Source: Subsaximicrobium wynnwilliamsii
GTDB lineage: Bacteria > Bacteroidota > Bacteroidia > Flavobacteriales > Flavobacteriaceae
Reading direction: 5' to 3'
Assembly: GCF_007997225.1 (NCBI RefSeq)
Contig: NZ_VORM01000012.1
Location: 62,001 to 126,000, forward strand
Length of the DNA: 64,000 nt
Shown here: piece after piece, positions 44,044-54,226 of the stretch
How the letters are laid out: each line of letters begins with the position of its first letter
Numbering within the stretch: the stretch's first letter is position 1
Notes under the pieces: model-generated
What the model saw: only the letters and a program-made list of their open reading frames with translations
Told to the model about the DNA's origin: nothing
Database searches by the model: none
Translations under genes and position numbers: made by a program

Positions 44044-46107
44044 ATGAATACTAAAATCAGTACCATTTTTATGGTGTCGGTCATTGGGATTTCTTCATTT
44101 ACAGGTTGTAAGGATGATTCCAAGAAAGACACTGCCATGGCAGAGCAAACGCCAGGCATCGAACTGGAAAGCATGGATACCAGCGTAGATCCCAAAGACG
44201 ATTTTTACAATTACGTCAACGGAAACTGGATCAAGAACAACGAGATCCCAGAAGATGAGACCCGCTGGGGAGGTTTCAATGTTTTGCGAAAATCAACCCG
44301 ACAAGACGTGTTGGATATCGTCAATACCGCAAAAGAACTCAATAAATATGAAGATGGCAGTGACCAGAAGAAAGCGCTTTTAGTGTATCAAACTGAGTTG
44401 GACACTGTAGCGAGAAACGAAGCCGGTATTAAGCCTATTGAACCGCTACTAAGTAAGATCGATGGGATTAATACTTTAAAGGATTTGCAAACGGTCATTG
44501 CTCAAAATAATGGAATTTCAGCGCCTTTCGTGGGTATTGGTGCCAATGCCGATTTAAATGACAGCAGCACAAACATCGCTTGGGTCTATCCAGGTGGTTT
44601 GGGCTTGCAGCGCGACTATTACTTGGATATGGATTCCAAATCAAAGGAAATTAGAGGCCAATACCTGGCACATGTATCACGCATGTTGCAATTTATCAAT
44701 TACAGCAAAGCCGATGCCGATGCAGCAGCCAAAAGAATCATGGAAATGGAAACCCAATTAGCAGAACCTAGATTGGATAAAGTAGCCATGAGAGATGCGC
44801 GTAATTACAATAATATGTCGGCAGTTTCCGATTTGGATAAAATGACACCGGCGATTGATTGGAGCAAAATGATTTCAGATTTAGGCATCAAAAGTGAAAT
44901 CGATACTCTAAACATCATGCAGCCTAAATATATGGCGGCACTCAATTCATTCTTGAAGAACACGTCAATCAAGGATCTTAAGAGCTTGGTGGATTGGAGT
45001 ACTTTAAACAGAGCTTCGGGGTATTTAACCACCGAGATTGAAATGGCCAACTGGGATTTTTACGCAAAAACCTTAACTGGAGCCAAAAAAATGAAACCTG
45101 CCGATGAGCGAGCGCTTGGAACTGTAGATGGCAGTGTAGGTGAAGCGATTGGTAAATTGTACGTTGAGGCGAAGTTTCCACCAGAGGCTAAGGAAAAAGC
45201 AGAAAAAATGATTGCCAATATCATCACGGCTTTTCAAAATAGAATAGAGAAATTGGATTGGATGACCAACGACACTAAGAAAAAGGCCATTGAAAAACTA
45301 AATAAGTTTACCGTTAAGATTGCTTATCCAGATGAGTGGGAAGATTACTCCGAATTAGAGGTTAAGGAAGGCAATAGTTTTGCCGATAACATGATGGCAG
45401 TGATCAATTGGTCTTCCAGAAAAAATTTGGACGAAATTGGCCAACCTGTGGATCGCACGGAATGGGGCATGGCACCACAAACAGTAAACGCCTATTTCAA
45501 CCCAAGTAACAATGAAATCGTATTTCCTGCAGCTATTTTGCAACCCCCTTTTTATAATTACAAAGCAGATGAAGCGGTTAATTATGGTGGCATTGGCGCA
45601 GTGATTGGTCACGAAATATCACACGCTTTCGACGATTCTGGAGCACGTTATGATGCCGAAGGAAATCTTAAAAACTGGTGGACCGATGAGGATCTTGAGA
45701 AATTTACCACACGGGCAAATGCCTTGGCAGATCAATACAGTGCCATTGAAGTGATGGACAGTCTTTACATCAACGGAAAATTTACACTGGGAGAGAATAT
45801 TGGAGATCTTGGTGGTGTACTCGGTGCATACGATGGATTGCAACTCTTTTATGAAAACAATGAAAGACCAGGCGAAATAGACGGCTTTACGCCAGAGCAA
45901 CGTTTCTTCATGTCTTGGGCAACCGTTTGGAGAACCTTGACCAGAGAAGACGCCCTGAGAACACAGATCAAGACCGATCCGCATTCTCCTGGGATTTATA
46001 GAGCAACACAACCATTGAAAAACGTAGATGCATTTTATGAGGCATTCAATATCAAGGAAGGTGACAGCATGTACATCGCACCAGAAGACCGCGTTAGAAT
46101 TTGGTAG
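44044..46107 (+). CDS. M13-family (neprilysin-like) metallopeptidase, lipoprotein
   Basis: A 687-residue zinc endopeptidase anchored as a lipoprotein (lipobox at Cys22, SSFTGC). The N-terminal M13 domain begins with DPKDDFYNYVNGNW. The catalytic GHEISHAFDD supplies His523 and His527, and GENIGDLGG supplies Glu584 and Asp588. The conserved C-terminus ends EDRVRIW. All active-site residues are present. It probably cleaves peptides in the periplasm or on the surface. Confidence 0.93.
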   Translation: MNTKISTIFMVSVIGISSFTGCKDDSKKDTAMAEQTPGIELESMDTSVDPKDDFYNYVNGNWIKNNEIPEDETRWGGFNVLRKSTRQDVLDIVNTAKELNKYEDGSDQKKALLVYQTELDTVARNEAGIKPIEPLLSKIDGINTLKDLQTVIAQNNGISAPFVGIGANADLNDSSTNIAWVYPGGLGLQRDYYLDMDSKSKEIRGQYLAHVSRMLQFINYSKADADAAAKRIMEMETQLAEPRLDKVAMRDARNYNNMSAVSDLDKMTPAIDWSKMISDLGIKSEIDTLNIMQPKYMAALNSFLKNTSIKDLKSLVDWSTLNRASGYLTTEIEMANWDFYAKTLTGAKKMKPADERALGTVDGSVGEAIGKLYVEAKFPPEAKEKAEKMIANIITAFQNRIEKLDWMTNDTKKKAIEKLNKFTVKIAYPDEWEDYSELEVKEGNSFADNMMAVINWSSRKNLDEIGQPVDRTEWGMAPQTVNAYFNPSNNEIVFPAAILQPPFYNYKADEAVNYGGIGAVIGHEISHAFDDSGARYDAEGNLKNWWTDEDLEKFTTRANALADQYSAIEVMDSLYINGKFTLGENIGDLGGVLGAYDGLQLFYENNERPGEIDGFTPEQRFFMSWATVWRTLTREDALRTQIKTDPHSPGIYRATQPLKNVDAFYEAFNIKEGDSMYIAPEDRVRIW

Positions 46108-46148
46108 TTTCAAGTAGGACGTTTGAAGTTTGAAGCACGAAGTAAAAT

Positions 46149-46188
46149 GACTGAAGACCGAAGACTGAGGACTGAAGACTGAAGACTA
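46149..46188. repeat. GACTGAAG-type intergenic repeat
   Basis: GACTGAAGACCGAAGACTGA-like runs, directly before the terminator hairpin. Same kind as 27248-27311 and 28199-28250. Confidence 0.5.
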
Positions 46189-46190
46189 AA

Positions 46191-46222
46191 AAAGTGGATA
46201 TCCAATTAAGGGTATCCACTTT
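46191..46222. terminator. Bidirectional terminator between convergent genes
   Basis: AAAGTGGATA (46191-46200) pairs with TATCCACTTT (46213-46222), with T-rich DNA downstream and A-rich DNA upstream. It serves the M13 peptidase gene on the plus strand and the TPR protein gene on the minus strand. Confidence 0.8.
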
Positions 46223-46246
46223 TTTTTGATCTCGTTTATAGCTTGC

Positions 46247-46948
46247 TTATTCCTTGTCTTTGGGAGGCGTCACTTTTCTTGCTTCCAGAGCATCCTTACT
46301 TAGTTTGGCGATGTTGAAATTGGGTGCCATCACAAGCGCTTCGTCGAGTAGGCCAATGGCTTGATCCAGATTGTCAGCTTTATTCATATTAAAAACCACC
46401 AAGGCTTTCATGTAGGTAAACGCCGCTTTTAAAGGCACTTCATACGGACGTTGAGATTCGTAGAACGCGCGTTTCATATCGTCGGTAGCATTGATTAAAC
46501 CATATTCCACCTGAGCTTTAGCACCTGCAAAATCTTGGTTTATTGTCAGTAAGTCGGCAATTTCATAAGCAATGTAGGGGTTGGAGTCCCTTTTAAAAAG
46601 TTCGTTGTAAAAAGTCAGCGCACGTTCAGGTTGGTTCATCGCCTTTAAGGCAATGGCCTTGACTTCAACATTGATATCGGCATCATTTGGCCCTTTTTCA
46701 ATTCCAATAGTATTGAGCGCTTCAAGGTTTCTACCTTCAGAAACATAGACGTAAGCCAAGGTATCCAAACGGGCTTGGTTTGGAGCGATTACATTGAGAT
46801 GCGTTAAGGCATTGATAACACCTTGTACATCCCCTTGGCCTTTCATTTGAAGGTAATAGGCCTCAAAATGTTTTTTAAGTTGATCGTTGTTTTGTGCTGT
46901 AACACCTAGCGTGGTAAGCATGATAACGGTAAGTAAAATCTTTTTCAT
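46247..46948 (-). CDS. Exported TPR-like protein
   Basis: A 233-residue protein with a signal peptide (about 1-18, ending VTAQ) and tetratricopeptide-like helix pairs along its length (LDTLAYVYVSEGRNLEAL, ALKAMNQPERALTFYNELF, DQAIGLLDEALVMAPNF). It probably works as a periplasmic protein-binding scaffold. No partner can be inferred from the neighbours. The C-terminus is charged (TPPKDKE). Confidence 0.7.
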   Translation of the reverse strand: MKKILLTVIMLTTLGVTAQNNDQLKKHFEAYYLQMKGQGDVQGVINALTHLNVIAPNQARLDTLAYVYVSEGRNLEALNTIGIEKGPNDADINVEVKAIALKAMNQPERALTFYNELFKRDSNPYIAYEIADLLTINQDFAGAKAQVEYGLINATDDMKRAFYESQRPYEVPLKAAFTYMKALVVFNMNKADNLDQAIGLLDEALVMAPNFNIAKLSKDALEARKVTPPKDKE

Positions 46949-47103
46949 GGTATTTTTGTTTGAAAATTGTAAGCCTTTAGTTCTAATAACTTTTAGTTAG
47001 TGGTTAATTTCTTTGACTCCAACATTGAACATTGGACATTGAATCTTTTAGCGCCCAAAACTAAAACAATTTGTTGCATAATATCTTAAAAGACTGCTAA
47101 TTG

Positions 47104-47916
47104 TTAGATTTGATGCTCAAACTGAAACTTTAAGCGTTGTAACAATTTATTAGAAGCGATGGTTTTTCCTTTACTTGCACACTGCTCATCAAACTGCGGA
47201 AGCGGTAGGTTTTGCTGCTCACAGGCCTTGGTATAAAATTCTTTTTTTGCAGGGTGTGAGGGAAAGGAGGCATTGAATGCTTCGTTCCACAACTTCTGGG
47301 AAATGATGCTTTTTATAATAGCGATGGCATCGTCGCGATGAATGAGATTTACCGGCGCTTCCGGATTTTGAATCTGGTTACGACCAGAAAGATAAGTCGC
47401 CGGATGGCGGTTAGGGCCTATGAGTCCGCTAAGTCTCAAGATCGTGGCGTTGAAATTGTTGTTTTGTTGAAAAAGGCCTTCCGCAGTGACTAATTTCTGA
47501 GCGGTTTCAGATTTTGAAAAGGTTGAGGCTTCGGTAATTACTGGCATATTCTCGTCATCGGCGTACACCGAAGTTGAACCAATGAATACAAGCTGCTCCA
47601 CCGAAGAATTTTCAATGTGTGGCAGTAACTGTTGCATTTCACCCACATAATCCTGTTCTGGATTTTTCCGAAGTCTTGGCGGGATATTGAGCACTAGAAT
47701 TTTACAACCCTCAAGACAGGCCTTGAGCTGGCCAGCAATGCCTTCCGAAGTAACATCCAGCAAAAAGGGACGAATGCCTTCCAGGGCCAAAACCGCCAAT
47801 TTTTCTTCGGAAGTTGTAGAACCATGAATCGTATGGCCTTCTGCCACGAATTGTTTTGCGAGTGGTAGGCCTAACCAGCCACATCCTATTATTGCGATGG
47901 GGGATTTTTGTTCCAT
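47104..47916 (-). CDS. NAD(P)-binding sugar-epimerase-like protein (SDR, YeeZ type)
   Basis: A 270-residue Rossmann-fold protein: GCGWLGLPLAKQF is the nucleotide-binding loop, VFIGSTSVYAD carries the SDR strand-5 motif, and LRLSGLIGPNRHPATYLSG is conserved in the YeeZ-type group. The usual YxxxK lysine position is unclear, as in other members of this group. The substrate is unknown. It is a single gene. Confidence 0.8.
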   Translation of the reverse strand: MEQKSPIAIIGCGWLGLPLAKQFVAEGHTIHGSTTSEEKLAVLALEGIRPFLLDVTSEGIAGQLKACLEGCKILVLNIPPRLRKNPEQDYVGEMQQLLPHIENSSVEQLVFIGSTSVYADDENMPVITEASTFSKSETAQKLVTAEGLFQQNNNFNATILRLSGLIGPNRHPATYLSGRNQIQNPEAPVNLIHRDDAIAIIKSIISQKLWNEAFNASFPSHPAKKEFYTKACEQQNLPLPQFDEQCASKGKTIASNKLLQRLKFQFEHQI

Positions 47917-48671
47917 AGTATGTTTTGAAAAGGCAAAGGTATGAAATGACAGCGGGTCGCTTGATTTTTTTAAGCTAGAAGCTAAAACCCTAAAGATTTT
48001 TTGGACGTTTGGAAGTCCTGCGCGTTGATGTTGATGTTCTGAGGGCTTGCAATTTGCGATTCCTCTGGAGTTGTAATCAACGCATTGAATTTGAGTTCGA
48101 TAAAGCTTTAATCCCTCTGGAATTATTTGAAATATAAATAGTGGTGTGATCGGCGTATTAGGGTTTATGCATTGAGATTGTAAATTATTTGAATGTGATA
48201 AAACAATGACAGCGGCATTGCAGGTTTATAGCCTAGCACAAAAAAACAAGATCCCTTTTTACAATGCTTTAACCTTGCTGAAAGTGTTTGTAGGCGAAAC
48301 AAATATGTCCGAAATTTTAATATGAGCAATTACAATGCGCTTTATGTCACATCGCAAACCGCAAACTATTAGATTCTATTATTTACGGCGTATCAATGCC
48401 GGCGGCATTGCAGGTTTATAGCATGAATAGGAGGAACAAATCCCGACTCCAGCGGAGTCGCACATTTTTACGCCAGGCACAAATTGAAACCTGAACTACG
48501 AAAATTTAAAGGGGTGTTTTAGAGCTCAAAATCGATCAGGCTATTTTTACGATATCATCTAAAAAACCGAAATCGCAATGTCACAACCTAAACCCATCGT
48601 TGATTTCAATTGGTATAATTCGTTTATTTTGAGTAACTTTAAGGTCAATCCAACTTAAAAATCTAAAAATT
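47917..48671. other. Long intergenic stretch with short repeats
   Basis: No gene was recognised in 755 bases. It contains two copies of CGGCATTGCAGGTTTATAGC (48213-48232 and 48403-48422) and a hairpin CGACTCC-AGC-GGAGTCG (48444-48460). The last ~100 bases should hold the promoter of the CBS gene. Confidence 0.5.
48213..48422. repeat. Pair of identical 20-base motifs
   Basis: CGGCATTGCAGGTTTATAGC occurs at 48213-48232 and again at 48403-48422, 190 bases apart, in non-coding DNA. The sequence between the two does not otherwise repeat. Confidence 0.7.
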
Positions 48672-49142
48672 ATGGGAATCAAAAGTTTTCAAGGAGCCAG
48701 GAAACAGCAAAGCACTACAGAGGTTGCTGCACTTAAGGTGAGTGATTATATGACTCGGGAATTGATCACATTCAGACCCGATCAAATGGTTGAAGAAGTC
48801 ATACAGGCTTTGATTAAATACAAGATTTCGGGTGGGCCGGTGGTCAATGAGAACAATGAACTTATTGGTGTGATTTCCGAAGGGGATTGCCTCAAGGATC
48901 TTAGTGAAAGCAGGTATTACAACATGCCTATGGAACAACATAAAGTGGAAAACCGCATGGTAAAAAATGTGGAAACCATTGATGGCGATATGAACGTTTT
49001 TGATGCTGCCAAAGTATTCTTGGATTCTAAAATTCGCCGTTTCCCTATCGTCGAAAACGGTAAATTGATTGGACAAATCAGCCAAAAAGACATTTTAAAG
49101 GCATCCTTGGATTTGAAAGGCCATAATTGGAGAAAGGATTGA
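48672..49142 (+). CDS. Two-CBS-domain protein
   Basis: A 156-residue protein of two CBS domains, about 24-80 (VSDYMTRELITFRPDQMVEE, ISGGPVVNENNELIGVIS) and 96-150 (VKNVETIDGDMNVFDA, IRRFPIVENGKLIGQIS). Such pairs bind adenosine nucleotides and regulate partner proteins. A stand-alone protein like this one could act on another enzyme or a channel. It converges on the GIDE-type gene, with a shared terminator between. Confidence 0.88.
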   Translation: MGIKSFQGARKQQSTTEVAALKVSDYMTRELITFRPDQMVEEVIQALIKYKISGGPVVNENNELIGVISEGDCLKDLSESRYYNMPMEQHKVENRMVKNVETIDGDMNVFDAAKVFLDSKIRRFPIVENGKLIGQISQKDILKASLDLKGHNWRKD

Positions 49143-49197
49143 TAAAATTTACGTTCTCTTAGCCTCGTACCAAGGCTTAGAAAATTTTAGTATACAT

Positions 49198-49237
49198 AAA
49201 ACCTCACAGTCGCGAAAATTCGGGACTGTGAGGTTTT
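49198..49237. terminator. Strong bidirectional terminator
   Basis: A 14-bp perfect stem: AAAACCTCACAGTC (49198-49211) with GACTGTGAGGTTTT (49224-49237). It lies between convergent genes, and the stop codon of the minus-strand gene (49236-49238) is inside the stem. Confidence 0.88.
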
Positions 49238-49933
49238 ACAATTTGCGTAGTTTTGGTTCAACCAAGGCTTCCGGCAAATCGGTAATGATGATTTTTTGGC
49301 CTTCCGAAGCTTCCAAACTAGCGATTTGAGCATAGGGATACTCTGGTATTGGTTCACTGAGGGATTTCCATTGGGCGATACCGGCAACGGTAATTTGCTC
49401 TCCAATTTCTATAATACCTTCCTTGTAGCTCAATTGCTTGTTGAAGAGTCCGAAAAAATTTTTGGTTTCGATTTGGTACTGATGCAGGAGGGACTCAAAT
49501 GCTGGCGTTGGGTCGTTGAAGGTGCCAGAATCCTGTTCTTGTCAACATTAAGATAGCTAATATAGTTCCTGGGATGCTCCTCAGGGTTTACGACCACATA
49601 GTGGGCATGACGCTGCACAAAAAACGCTTCAAATTTGGTCTCATGCACCAAGGTTTTCCAATAGGAACTTTTGCCGCTACTTTTCTTCTGTTCGATTTTG
49701 ATGTCGTAAAAAATACATTTTCTTTTGCTGTAAGGTACAATTAACGGGTCTTTTACATGAAGCGCTTTACCAGTAATCTTGGAGAATGAATTACTTTTCA
49801 AACTGGCCACTGGCAAATCAGGAAGCTTCGCAAGCGTTCGCAAGATTACCTTTTTAGCGCTAAAATAGTGGCTCAAAAAAGCAACAACCGCAAATACGCA
49901 CATGGCGATTGCGAAAAGGAGGAAACCATTCAT
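49236..49933 (-). pseudogene. GIDE-type membrane protein gene with one frameshift
   Basis: The N-terminal frame (167 codons from 49933) encodes a membrane helix (about 2-24) and part of a GIDE-like domain (KCIFYDIKIEQ, SYWKTLVHETKFEAFFVQ). After LNVDKN the frame runs into unrelated residues and stops at 49430. In the next frame the expected protein continues (QDSGTFNDPTPAFESLL, then LSYKEGIIEIGEQITVAG) to the stop at 49236. One missing base near 49545 explains this. Joined, the protein would be about 232 residues. The break could be real or a sequencing error; the second part is well preserved, so the lesion is recent. Confidence 0.7.
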
Positions 49934-50060
49934 AAAGGAGAGATAGTGGTTGGTTGGAACTATTTGAAATTTCTTGTCAAATGAAAATTAGCTTTCGATT
50001 TGACGGCGTACGTTTTTATGCTGAAGCCTTTTTTGAAGTTTAAGATACTCAAAGACGGGT

Positions 50061-50411
50061 TCAACTCTCACGCTTTACCAAGGCATAATAGTCGGCTTCC
50101 AAAGGCAAATAACCCTGATCATAGACAAAGTAATAGACGGTGCCCACTTTGGTGGTATAAATGCTGGTAAAGTAATTGAAATCGAAACCCTGTTCAATAA
50201 GTTTGGCTTTGGAGCATTTGGTCTTTTGCTCAGGATTGAGTGTTTCGAGTATGCGATAGTTTTTCCGCAGTCGGTTATTGGTGTTGCGAATGATGTTGCG
50301 GTGGTCTTTGTTGATGGTGTTGTTATAGGAATTTCGGCAGGCATCACTACAGAATTTCTTATCGATTCTACCAACAATTTTGTCACCACATTCCGGACAT
50401 TGCTTTTGCAT
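50061..50411 (-). CDS. Small zinc-ribbon protein (DUF2116-like)
   Basis: A 116-residue protein with a treble-clef/zinc-ribbon N-terminus: Cys5, Cys8, Cys21 and Cys25 (CPECG, then FCSDAC). A basic helical part and a beta C-terminus follow (YTTKVGTVYYFVYDQGY). It is common in Flavobacteriaceae; nucleic-acid binding is likely but unproved. It is a single gene on the minus strand. Confidence 0.7.
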   Translation of the reverse strand: MQKQCPECGDKIVGRIDKKFCSDACRNSYNNTINKDHRNIIRNTNNRLRKNYRILETLNPEQKTKCSKAKLIEQGFDFNYFTSIYTTKVGTVYYFVYDQGYLPLEADYYALVKRES

Positions 50412-50490
50412 GGGCTTAGCGCTTAAGTTGCTAACTTATAGTTTTTATGACTGTTTGGAAGAACTAATTTAGTGAAATTTGCTGAGCTTT

Positions 50491-50589
50491 TAAATCCCTC
50501 CAGAGGGTTTTATTGCCCGAGGCTCGCCTCGAAATGGAATGAACATCTTTCAATGCATACCTCATGGGCTTGCCTCGAGGTTATTGATT
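50491..50589. repeat. Dispersed ~100-bp repeat, copy B
   Basis: Same order of segments as copy A (42032): TAAATCCCTCCAGAGGG, then TGCCCGAGGCTCGCCTCG, then GAACATCTTTCAATGCATACC, ending TTATTGATT. Some bases differ. Confidence 0.8.
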
Positions 50590-50674
50590 GGTGGCTAGTT
50601 TTAAGTGCCACTTGCCTCAAGCCAAATGGAGTGATTAAGCGCGGATAGTGCTGCATTCAATCGAAACAAACGTA

Positions 50675-51418
50675 CTAACCAAAGATTTTAGCTTTAATAA
50701 TGCGTGCGTTCATCTCGGCAATGTTTACGATTGAGATGCTCTCAGGACATTCTACTTCACACGCACCTGTAAACGTGCAACTGCCAAAACCTTCCGCTTC
50801 CATCTGTGAGGTCATCTCTATCACGCGTTTATGTGCCTCGCTTTCGCCTTGCGGCAAACTATTGAGATGATTGATTTTAGCGGAAGTAAAAAGTGCTGCG
50901 GAAGAATTTTTACAAGTGGCCACACACGCGCCACAGCCTATACAGGCCGCTGCATCCATAGCCGTATCGGACACCTCTTTAGCTATGAGAATGGCGTTTG
51001 CTTCGGGTGCTGATCCTGTTTTTGAACTTATATAAGCACCACTTTCTATGATGCGATCAAAGGCAGAGCGATCTACGATAAGATCTTTTAGGACTGGGAA
51101 GGACGCTGCTCGCCAAGGTTCTATTACCACAGTATCACCATCGTTAAAACTTCTCAAATGCAATTGGCAAGTGGTTATTTGATCGTGTGGGCCATGCGCT
51201 CTGCCATTGATAAAAATCCCACATTGGCCACAAATGCCTTCTCTACAGTCATATTCAAAGGCAATGACTTTTTCATCACGTAAAACCAGCAATTCGTTAA
51301 GGTGGTCTAAAGCTTCCAGAATGGACATGTCTTCCGTTAAATCATCTACCTCATAGGTTTTAAGCATGCCTTCTTCCGCAGGGCTATCTTGTCTCCAAAT
51401 CTTAAATATAATTTTCAT
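50675..51418 (-). CDS. sdhB: Succinate dehydrogenase/fumarate reductase iron-sulfur subunit
   Basis: The electron-transfer subunit (247 residues) of respiratory complex II. The [2Fe-2S] domain has CREGICGQCG (with CRECIC-type cysteines, one of them later in the sequence). The C-terminal domain has CIGCGACVATC and CTFTGACEVECP for the [4Fe-4S] and [3Fe-4S] centres. It begins 7 bases after sdhA and is the last gene of the sdhCAB operon. Confidence 0.95.
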   Translation of the reverse strand: MKIIFKIWRQDSPAEEGMLKTYEVDDLTEDMSILEALDHLNELLVLRDEKVIAFEYDCREGICGQCGIFINGRAHGPHDQITTCQLHLRSFNDGDTVVIEPWRAASFPVLKDLIVDRSAFDRIIESGAYISSKTGSAPEANAILIAKEVSDTAMDAAACIGCGACVATCKNSSAALFTSAKINHLNSLPQGESEAHKRVIEMTSQMEAEGFGSCTFTGACEVECPESISIVNIAEMNARIIKAKIFG

Positions 51419-51425
51419 ATCCTAT

Positions 51426-53336
51426 TTATTTATAGCTGCGAACCGTGGGTTGTACAAATTCAAATTCTAGGGCTTCCTTATGTAATTTAAAATGGCCATC
51501 ATTGTATTCCCAAGCCGACACATAGCCATATTCGTCATCTTTACGAAGCGCCTCACCGTCATGCGTTTGAAATTCCTCCCTAAAATGTGCTCCACAAGAT
51601 TCTTCACGATCAAGCGCATCTTTGCACATCAATTGTGCTAGTTCAATAAAATCGGCCAGGCGCAGCGCTTTCTCCAATTCGGTGTTGAGCTCGTTGCTTG
51701 CTCCGGTCACTTTCACATCGTTCCAAAAAGCGGTTTTAATGTCTTTGATTTCTTCAATGGCCTTTTCCAACCCTGTTTTATTTCGGCTCATGGCGCATTC
51801 TTGCCACATGATCTTGCCCAAGGCCCTATGAAAATGATCGACGGTGCGGCTGCCATTGATGGCAAGAATTTTTTTGATGTGTGATTGGACCTCTCGTTCT
51901 GTTTGCTCAAATTCAGGATGGTCACAAGTGTAAGATGGCGCTTTAGATTCCGTTGCCAAATAATTATTAATGGTATTGGGTAAAATAAAGTAACCATCAA
52001 TACTGGCTTGCAATAATGAATTTGCTCCTAAACGATTTGCACCATGATCAGAGAAATTACATTCGCCAATGGCGTACAATCCAGGAATAGTGGTCATCAA
52101 TTCATAGTCTACCCAAAGCCCGCCCATTGAGAAATGTGCGGCAGGAGAAATCATCATTGGCTGTTGATAAGCATCTATACCGGTTATTTTATGATACATG
52201 TCAAACAGATTGCCATACCTGTCTTTTATGCTGTCCAAACCGAATTTTTTAATAGCATGCTGAAAATCGAGATACACGGCATTCTTTAATTTTCCAACGC
52301 CAAATCCAGCATCAATGCGTTCTTTGGCAGCTCGTGACGCAATATCTCTTGGCGCCAAATTTCCAAAACTGGGATATTTGCGCTCTAAATAATAATCGCG
52401 CTCAGCGTCTGGAATGGCGTTGGCATTTCTTGTGTCATCTTGTTGTTGAGGCACCCATATACGCCCATCGTTGCGAAGCGACTCCGACATTAAGGTAAGC
52501 TTTGATTGTGCCTCACTGGATTGTGGCAATGCGGTTGGGTGTATCTGGGTAAAGCTAGGCGCAGCAAAAAAAGCGCCTTTCTTATGGGCTTTCCATAAAG
52601 CACTTCCATTGCAACCTATCGCCAAGGTTGAGAGTCTAAAAACTCTTGAATAACCGCCTGTTGCCAAAACAACTGCATCTGCAGCAAAACGTTTGAGTTG
52701 ACCGCTTACCAAATCCCGAACAATAATCCCTTTTGCCTTGCCATTAATCACGACCAGATCCAACATTTCGCTACGCGGATACATGACCACCTTTTTCGCT
52801 TTGACCATTTTATACAGTTGTGAGTAGGCAGCCAATAAAAGCTGTTGTCCGGTTTGTCCACGCGCATAAAACGTACGTTGAACTTGAACACCGCCAAAAC
52901 TGCGGTTCACTAATGTGCCACCGTACTCTCTAGCAAACGGTACGCCCTGTTGTACAAAATGATCAATAAGTGGTGATGAAAGTTCTGCCAATCTATAGGT
53001 ATTGGCCTCGCGAGATCTAAAATCACCTCCTTTTAAGGTGTCGTGGAACATGCGATACACACTGTCACCATCATGCTGGTAATTTTTAGCGGCATTAATG
53101 CCACCTTGAGCCGCGACAGAATGTGCGCGTCTGGCCGAATCTTGATAGCAAAAACATTTGACATCATAGCCTAGTTCCGCCAATGTTGCGGCGGCACCAG
53201 CGCCTGCCAGCCCCGAGCCCACTACAATGATGTTTAATTTCTTTTTATTGGCAGGGTTGATGAGCTGCGATTTCAACTGATAGTTGCGCCATTTGTCTTC
53301 TAATCTGCCTTCTGGAATTTTTGCGTCTAACTTCAT
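51426..53336 (-). CDS. sdhA: Succinate dehydrogenase/fumarate reductase flavoprotein subunit
   Basis: The catalytic subunit (636 residues), which oxidises succinate to fumarate at a covalently bound FAD. The FAD-binding [17 protein letters not shown] is near the N-terminus. [15 protein letters not shown] carries the His that usually holds the FAD. The active-site region [29 protein letters not shown] and the C-terminal helical domain are present. The length is typical. It lies between sdhC and sdhB with gaps of 8 and 7 bases. Confidence 0.95.
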   Translation of the reverse strand: MKLDAKIPEGRLEDKWRNYQLKSQLINPANKKKLNIIVVGSGLAGAGAAATLAELGYDVKCFCYQDSARRAHSVAAQGGINAAKNYQHDGDSVYRMFHDTLKGGDFRSREANTYRLAELSSPLIDHFVQQGVPFAREYGGTLVNRSFGGVQVQRTFYARGQTGQQLLLAAYSQLYKMVKAKKVVMYPRSEMLDLVVINGKAKGIIVRDLVSGQLKRFAADAVVLATGGYSRVFRLSTLAIGCNGSALWKAHKKGAFFAAPSFTQIHPTALPQSSEAQSKLTLMSESLRNDGRIWVPQQQDDTRNANAIPDAERDYYLERKYPSFGNLAPRDIASRAAKERIDAGFGVGKLKNAVYLDFQHAIKKFGLDSIKDRYGNLFDMYHKITGIDAYQQPMMISPAAHFSMGGLWVDYELMTTIPGLYAIGECNFSDHGANRLGANSLLQASIDGYFILPNTINNYLATESKAPSYTCDHPEFEQTEREVQSHIKKILAINGSRTVDHFHRALGKIMWQECAMSRNKTGLEKAIEEIKDIKTAFWNDVKVTGASNELNTELEKALRLADFIELAQLMCKDALDREESCGAHFREEFQTHDGEALRKDDEYGYVSAWEYNDGHFKLHKEALEFEFVQPTVRSYK

Positions 53337-53344
53337 TTTTTATG

Positions 53345-54013
53345 CTATTTGAAATACACGATAAATGGAATGATTCCAAAACCTATACCTATAATAAGCG
53401 CATACCAAAGCGCCACATTAGCGATAATGCGTAAGCCTTTTTTATGATAAAACCCCAAGGTTTTGAAAGCACTCTTAAAGCCATGGTGTAAATGAAAGCC
53501 CAGCGGAATGGCCATTAATGTATAGAAGCACACGAAATAGATATTGTGAAATAAACTGTTGGTTATTTCATAAACATCTTGGTATCCGGCGGCATCCAAT
53601 CCTACAGGAGCTCCAAGCCCCAATTTTATACGTGCCCAAAAATTGGCTAAGTGTACCACAATGAAAAGTAAGATCATTGTGCCTAAGAAACCCATATTCT
53701 GAGAGGTCCAAGTGCTGTTTTGTTTGTAATGGTTGAGGGCATATTTTTGAGGTTTTGCTTTTCTGTTTTTTAATGTGATAAGCAAGGCGTAAATCACATG
53801 TAAAAGAATAGAGGCGTAAAGCAAATAGGCAATTATTTGTATGAAGAGACTTTCGCGTAATACTGTGGAATAGCTGTTGTATAGACCTCTGGCAATAGCT
53901 GCGGGGAGTACCAAAATGAGGTTAGCAGATAAGTGAACCACTAAAAATACGCAGAGAAATAATCCTGAACCAGCGATGATGGTTTTTCTGAAAAAGTGTT
54001 GATTTATTGCCAT
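53345..54013 (-). CDS. sdhC: Succinate dehydrogenase cytochrome b subunit
   Basis: The membrane anchor (222 residues) of complex II. It has five membrane helices, with several His residues suited to bind two b-type hemes (FLVVHLSANL, HVIYALLIT, VHLANFW, PLGFHLHHGFKSAF). A single large membrane subunit with two hemes is the type B layout found in Bacteroidota, so this operon needs no sdhD. First gene of sdhCAB. Confidence 0.93.
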   Translation of the reverse strand: MAINQHFFRKTIIAGSGLFLCVFLVVHLSANLILVLPAAIARGLYNSYSTVLRESLFIQIIAYLLYASILLHVIYALLITLKNRKAKPQKYALNHYKQNSTWTSQNMGFLGTMILLFIVVHLANFWARIKLGLGAPVGLDAAGYQDVYEITNSLFHNIYFVCFYTLMAIPLGFHLHHGFKSAFKTLGFYHKKGLRIIANVALWYALIIGIGFGIIPFIVYFK

Positions 54014-54037
54014 TTACCGCTAAAATATGGAATCTGT

Positions 54038-54068
54038 TGCAGATAATTAATGATTAATGTCAGCCAAA
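54038..54068 (-). promoter_or_regulatory. Putative promoter of sdhCAB
   Basis: On the minus strand TTTG (54068-54065), exactly 19 bases, then TATCTGCA (54045-54038), 25 bases before the sdhC start. The -7 box is a partial match to TAnnTTTG. Confidence 0.45.
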
Positions 54069-54226
54069 GCAAATTAATTAATGAGTATGCGACCATATAA
54101 AAGTATTTTGAACCTGAAGTGTTTGCTCGTCACATTGACCAGATTTTTTTGTTGCTAGGGTTTGAGTGTGGGTTGCTTCAACGCTTTTTTTATTCAGTTC
54201 AGTCCAAATCTAAATGGTCGTTTCCT

